Below the pieces are notes generated by a model. That model saw only the letters and a list, made by a program, of their open reading frames with translations, was not told where the DNA came from and did no database searches. A program made the position numbers and the translations under genes. 64,000 nt of DNA from Pohlia nutans (lineage: Eukaryota; Streptophyta; Bryopsida; Bryales; Mniaceae), in the NCBI GenBank assembly GCA_022496805.1, contig CM040097.1, forward strand, positions 19,954,072-20,018,071, read 5' to 3'. Position 1 is the stretch's first letter; each line of letters starts with the position of its first letter. Positions 59,335 through 64,000 of the stretch are shown here, piece after piece.

Positions 59335-60605
59335 CTAATGAAACCTATCGGGACCACTTAAATGCACGGAAAGAATCAACTCGCATAACTTCTTGCATAA
59401 GTACGAATCCTTTGATGCCTCCGGTTGTGAATGATTCCAAGGGTCCGGAAAAATAGTGTTCTCCATAGGCACCATACAACAACTCTCAGGACGGCTGTCG
59501 ATAATATGCAGATTACGGTCATTGAAATTGACACCCCTCCTATGGTACAGACGGCGCCGGGGGTATTTTAGGAGGATGGGATCGTTCGTGCCGGGGTACA
59601 TGGCCCTCGTGTAATTCTTCAAGTACACATTATCGCACTCCTTGGAAGCCCAGACGACTTGAGGGGTCGTCTTAGTCTCAGTGAACAAGAAGGAGCATAG
59701 ACCGGCCACAACCTTCCGATGCGCTGTACTCCAAACATGGATATCGGTAAAAAGAGATAAAAACCGAAGGAACCCCGTAAGCCCAGGACGACAGTAGACG
59801 ACTGTACCGTCCACTAAGGTCGGCACCGTGGAGGAAATCACTGGGGGGAATGAGTCTGGAAATTGAAAGATGTCTGCGGGGGCCTCAGACATTGGGACAG
59901 TGTGACAGAGGACCCCGTTCAACTCCAACACCACATTCAACCACTTGGGCTTGGATCTGATTAGACTGGGCGAAATACGCGTTATAAGCTGTTCGGATTG
60001 TCTTGCCTGCAGCGAGAAAACCAGTGACAAAAGCAAATAGTATTAAAACAAAGGAGTATTACCTTGCAAAATGCTGAAGCATGCAATGGACTGCCAGCAC
60101 TGATTGAGAACAACTGGACAGCGACACCCCCTCGCAACACGAGGTGGTCGATGGGGGATTTCGAAGCAACCGGACGGAAAAACGTATTCAACGAGATGGC
60201 CTGATAGAAAACGACGAAGTTTAGGGCCCAGTGATGAGATGGACGCGGACGCACGCGACAACATAAGTCTTTCGAACAAAAAGGTCTCCATTTATTGAAT
60301 GATGTGTCTCTAAGTACAATATACAAAATGAGGCACAACATCCAATAAGGAAGACAACTCCACGACCTACTCGCCTCCACCACTGCCAGACTCCTGAAAA
60401 ACAAGGAGGACCGGCATAAGATAACTACACGAAACAAACAAATAGCATACCGGAACAGCAGACGAACTGCCGTCAACAGCCATGAGCGTGAATCGAAACA
60501 TGTAGAGAATAATGGAGCAAACCTGTAAGCTGGACGATACTGTCCCTGAAGTCTTCGTCGTCTCCACATCGGTTGACTCCGAAGGGCTGCCTCTGGTAGT
60601 ATCAT
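59335..60605 (-). CDS. FCP1/NIF-type HAD phosphatase-like gene, copy 3
   Basis: The main exon starts at 60006 (acceptor CGCTGCAG) and ends at 59335. An upstream open segment ending at 60063 (donor AAG/GTAATA) joins in frame, giving ...SAFCK-ARQSEQL. Motifs in order: VVLELNGVLC, VVYCRPGLTGFLRFL, IHVWSTAHRKV, YLKNYTR and LHIIDSRPESC. This is the FCP1/SCP HAD order, as in the element 1 gene at 0.2-1.0 kb. The nucleophile Asp of DxD is Glu here (ELN) and the third motif lost its second Asp (IDS versus VDD), so catalysis is unlikely. An insert of about 30 residues after the first motif is rich in Pro. The first exon is not resolved and the 5' limit is only the end of the open frame. No stop in the main exon. 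Confidence 0.62.
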
Positions 60606-62930
60606 CCGCCGTCTCCTCTAGTCCATCAGTCGCCTCCACAGCCGTGTCTTGGGCGCAATCCTCCCTCTCTTGCCCAGCAATCGGGGTGGCAGATGCAACA
60701 CAATCCCCGTCAACCTCATGCGCCGCCGAGTGTTCACTGACTTCGTAGTTGACTTCGTCGATATGGTGGTCAGGCGTGTCAAGAAGAAACTCGCCCTCTC
60801 GTGCCGGGGACAGACCGACCTCCTCTCCAGAATCAGCGTCTCTTTGAACAGCCGACGACTCCCTCACCTCCACCTGGCACTCGTCGGGTTGGAAGTCCTC
60901 GAAACCAAGAAAATCCTCCTTCTCAGTATCGACTGCGGGAGCGACCAAGATTTGGGGCGACACATGCCCAAGAACATCGCGCCGCCGGGCCAAACCATCC
61001 GATGGTGACTCTCTGTCACGCAGAAGAAACGCAAGCGCACTCGAGACTGGTGGGATCGACGACAAACTTCCGTCAGGTGGGATAGGGAACCCAGGTGTAG
61101 TCGCCCCTACAACATCAACCAAAGCTCCACAGATTAGAAGGCAGGGCTGATCAGGATTAAATGAGGCAATTGGGAGTGGCAATGGCGACTCAGACATAAT
61201 AATTTGGCAAACCTGAGTAAGCATCGTACTCATGTTGCTAATGGACTCCTGACTAGCCTTCTGATTCTCCAAAACCATTGCTTCCAATCTCGCATGGCGA
61301 TCAACCTGGGAAGCAATATCAGCCTTCCTTTGATTCTCTCGCTCTGCCTCCAGCTTCTCCCTCGCCATCCGCTCAATGGCGAGCTCGTTCTCCCTGTTGA
61401 ATGCTTTGATGGCCCTCTTCTCTTCTTTCGCCTTTCGCTTCCTCTCCCCTCTGATCCTTGGAGATAGGCTCGGATCTGCACTCAATCTTCACTCTGGGCT
61501 GTGATGGCTCATCACGCTCTTGGGGACCCAGTGGACCTTCGAGAAGATCCAACTGATCCGGTACAGGAGAGTTCGGCTCCTCTGTGAAGTCGTAGAACCT
61601 GGTCTCAACATTATCCTCAAGTACATCGTCCAGCTTCCAAACTCCCTTCACGTACCAGGCATCATACTTTCCCTTCAACAGGTTGCCAGAAGTTTGAATC
61701 AATGGCCAAACGTTGGCAATCGAATGGACAGAAGCAGGGACGGCCGAAACATTCAAACCAGCCGGCGCGGACAATGGCGCAATGTCACTTTCATGCTCCA
61801 CATTCATAGGCTCGGGATCGACATCAACATTGACCCCATCCCCATCGTCGGATCCGTCGGAACTATCAGACGTCCCATCCTCTCGAGGCAAGCGCTCTTG
61901 ACGCGGTTGAACATCATCATCGCTGTCAATTTCAAGTATCGCTGACACAGTTCCATCGTGAACACGCTTCCTTCGAAGCTCCCTATGGGATTCAGAATCA
62001 TCACTGCTATCAGAATCGGCAGACGAATCGTCCACCACCAATGGCTCAACCGCCGCCGCGCCGACGGCCCTATCCGAAGCATCGTTTAGCTCGACTCGAG
62101 CTAAATCAGTAGCAACCCTGTCCTCCCGACGTTTGCGTCGGAGCCCCTAAACATGACCCTCTTCGCCCCCCGCGGAGTCACACTCGGCATAATTGACCAA
62201 GAGAGATCTCTGGACCGCGAGTGCTCCAGGCCCGGCCACAAATGTAGAGTGATCACGGCAATCACCTGGCGGCAAAGATGACGCCCGCCCAAACCCAGAT
62301 TCTTTCGGACCGCGTGCGCGACCACAACCACCTCGCGGGGCAGAAGAAGACCGACCAACTCCTTGACCTTGAAATATAGACACAGCACGACCACGGGCAG
62401 GCGCGCGACGACTATCAGATGGAATTACCACGACTGAGAAGTCAATGACCGGCGCATCCAGACGACGTGCGACACACCAAGCGGACTCAGAGGCCTCGGG
62501 GGAAACCATCAATGCCCTCGGCGTCAGAGGGCCAGCATGAGTGGCGATGTCGTCCTCCGAGATGGATGTTGAACCGTCATCGTCAACCGGTCGACTGGAG
62601 GGCATCCTACGCGAAGCTTCACGACCCTTCTTCCTCTTTCCTTTACCCGTGGCCTTGGCCTTACCCATCGCTCCCGCTGCCTTCTCAACACGACCCTTAG
62701 GCCCGGGATTGGCATCACTATTAACATACGCGGTTACGGTAAAGTCATTGTAATCCAAGTCCCGATAGTCGTGAGCCATTCTCACGTACGTCTCAGCCTC
62801 GTTGGCGTTCAGAACCACATGTGTCTCGACCTGACACATCTGCAGAACAAGGAAAAGCAAAATGTCAGAAGAAGAACCATACTACCGATATAAATCACAT
62901 TCAAAACCGTGATGAAGCTGCAATCCATTG
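60367..62930 (-). pseudogene. Acidic coiled-coil protein, copy 3
   Basis: Frame from about 62860 (MCQVETHVVLNANEAETYVRMAH, YNDFTVTAYVNSDANPGP), through a basic GK/KR tract, a Ser/Arg/Gly region and GEEGHV, then TAG at 62149-62147 where copy 2 keeps CAG. It continues with DLARVELN from the palindrome, an acidic tract, LLKGKYDAWYVKGVWKLDD, a 2-base deletion near 61450 that shifts frame, and a long predicted coiled coil (RAIKAFNRENELAIERMARE...). A Ser/Asp/Glu-rich tail follows, and a short last exon ESGSGGGE ends at TAG 60369-60367 (acceptor TTTTTCAG). The protein could act as a scaffold. Nothing enzymatic seen. Confidence 0.6.
62085..62105. repeat. Perfect 21-bp family-B palindrome inside an ORF
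   Basis: TTTAGCTCGA and TCGAGCTAAA flank a single central C; arms pair at all ten positions. Translated as DLARVELN on the minus strand. Confidence 0.92.
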
Positions 62931-63048
62931 TTTAGCTCGACTCGAGCTAAATAACAATCAAAGAAAGAAGATGATCATTTCAAGTGCATATGCGTAAGAG
63001 GCATTCATATCCACTATGTGATGTAGTTTTAACTCGAGTCGAGCTAAA
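62931..63048. repeat. Two family-B palindromes, copy 3
   Basis: 62931-62951 (perfect arms) and 63028-63048 (one mismatch), matching 54435-54455 and 54338-54358 of copy 2. Confidence 0.88.
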
Positions 63049-63410
63049 CATGAACTCGGAAGGAAGGGCATAAGTATGACGTACAATTCCAGCCAGCATG
63101 GGCTTGGAGCCCGCCATGAGCGAAATAAACTTGTCGCCGGGAGAAGAAAACATCTTGAGAACTCGACAATAGAATTCCAAACGCAGCTCTGATGTTCTAA
63201 TGCTCCAGTCGTGCTCCCTCTACATACCGGCCTTGGTGTAGAGGGGCAAATCGGGTGCATAGAAAGTTGAGGGAACGCCATCGGCAACATCGTAAGCAGT
63301 GCTTCCCTTCTTTATAAGAAAGAGCAGGGGAACCACGTGCTTCTCTAATGCCTTGCCCTCCGGGATTCCGTTCAAGCGCTCGTTATTGGATGGCATATAC
63401 CGTACCTTCC
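63049..63410 (-). pseudogene. 5'-truncated methylase-like segment, copy 3
   Basis: On the minus strand it reads MPSNNERLNGIPEGKALEKH, VVPLLFLIKKGS and LRLEFYCRVLKMFSSPGDKF-ISLMAGSKPMLAGIV, near identical to 53990-54303 of copy 2. An in-frame TAG lies near 63222, where copy 2 has TAC (YRVHDF). Upstream of about 63420 the sequence changes to AT-rich DNA unrelated to copy 2, so the ParB-like part is missing. The FSSPGDKF...AG motif is the basis for calling it methylase-like. Confidence 0.5.
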
Positions 63411-63419
63411 AAGCAGCTT

Positions 63420-64000
63420 CGTCTTTAATTAATTCAAAAAAGTCAAGACGAATTTTTTTGGAAATTATGAGTAGATTTTGCCGAATATCATAGTAATTGT
63501 TTTTTGAAATAGTCGAAATGTTGAAATATTACCATTTTTCACATATATTATCATTATTTAGAGTAGAAAAGTGTGAGTTTTGGGGGAAGAAAGAGCTGAC
63601 CTTGTAATCAAGTTCATTCCAAGTCACTCCCAAATGATATGGGATATGAACTTGCAAGCTCATGTGAATTCTCACCACACCATATTTCAGTAGACTTTGA
63701 TGCACAATTGAGCATACCAAATGATCTTATTTTGAAATGTTTTCAACTAAGAAAAGTGAGAAGGACAAGTTGTCTATCACCTCCAAAAAGAATTTTGTGA
63801 TTTGAAGTTTTTATGCATGATATATAGACAAAATTCAGTAAGGCTATGAAAAACGTGCTTGAATTGAATGAGAAGAACATGTGTTGTGATCAGACTTTTG
63901 AGGCTCAATTGTGCATAGTATACTATCTTATTTTGAGAATTGTTCAACTAAGATTAGTTGCATTTTCACGTAATCTTTCACTTCCAAAAAGAATTTTGTG
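63420..64000. repeat. AT-rich flank with a diverged tandem repeat of about 205 bp
   Basis: CAATTG(A/T)GCATA...ATCTTATTTTGA(A/G)A...TTCAACTAAGA...TTCCAAAAAGAATTTTGTG occurs at about 63690-63800 and again at 63905-64000, and continues out of the window. No gene. Confidence 0.65.

Noticed and set aside
1..64000. tRNA, rRNA or organelle insertion
   Set aside because: No cloverleaf, rRNA core or organelle gene was recognised on either strand by eye.

Overview
ORGANISM. The window looks like nuclear DNA of a streptophyte plant. Evidence: interstitial blocks of plant-type telomere repeat (CCCTAAA) near 7.08 kb and 12.33 kb, spliced genes with GT-AG and GC-AG introns, a Stowaway-type MITE, hAT-type MITEs, TTAA-flanked elements, and a tandem zinc finger of the plant ZF-HD dimerisation type. 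An M6 (immune-inhibitor-A-like) peptidase gene is unusual for a seed plant as far as I know, so an alga of the charophyte grade, a bryophyte, lycophyte or fern seems more likely. I cannot name a species. LAYOUT. (1) 0-7.2 kb, minus strand: a decayed multi-gene element ('element 1') with a ParB-like plus DNA-methylase-like gene, an acidic/coiled-coil gene and an FCP1-type HAD phosphatase gene. It is full of about 20 copies of a short GC-rich palindrome (family A, core ATCGGGCGATCCCCCGAT). (2) 7.2-13.7 kb: non-coding, with telomere-type blocks, a 20-bp tandem array, a small inverted-repeat element and an element of about 1.6 kb with 170-180 bp inverted arms. (3) 13.8-21.8 kb, plus strand: a second family-A region. 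A palindrome array with 48-56 bp spacing precedes an RNase-H-fold transposase-like pseudogene (DUF7869-like) that is split by a 1.3-kb TG...CA insertion, then come an unrecognised small ORF and more palindromes. (4) 21.8-38 kb: AT-rich DNA made of small non-autonomous elements, mostly a TTAA-flanked family with CCCTTTAACGTCC-type ends. I see no convincing gene. (5) 38.8-44.2 kb: the one gene that looks intact, a four-exon M6 zinc metallopeptidase, with tandem repeats on both flanks and in introns. (6) 44.2-50.5 kb: MITEs, a two-finger ZF-HD-like ORF and a 20-bp minisatellite. (7) 50.8-63.4 kb: two diverged copies of a relative of element 1 lying tail to tail (copy 2 plus strand 50.87-58.05 kb, copy 3 minus strand 63.4-58.3 kb). 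They carry a different palindrome (family B, half-site TTTAGCTCGA). HOW IT FITS TOGETHER. The two lineages share the gene order ParB/methylase-like, then acidic coiled-coil protein, then FCP1-like phosphatase, yet each has its own palindrome, scattered through introns, intergenic DNA and open reading frames in a constant frame. I read this as one family of large plant mobile elements whose proteins may bind, modify or spread a lineage-specific palindrome. Many of the ORF-breaking stops can be explained by C-to-T change, and two of these are shown directly by comparing copies 2 and 3, so the copies here are probably methylated and dead. Function is inferred from motifs read by eye; no database search was possible.
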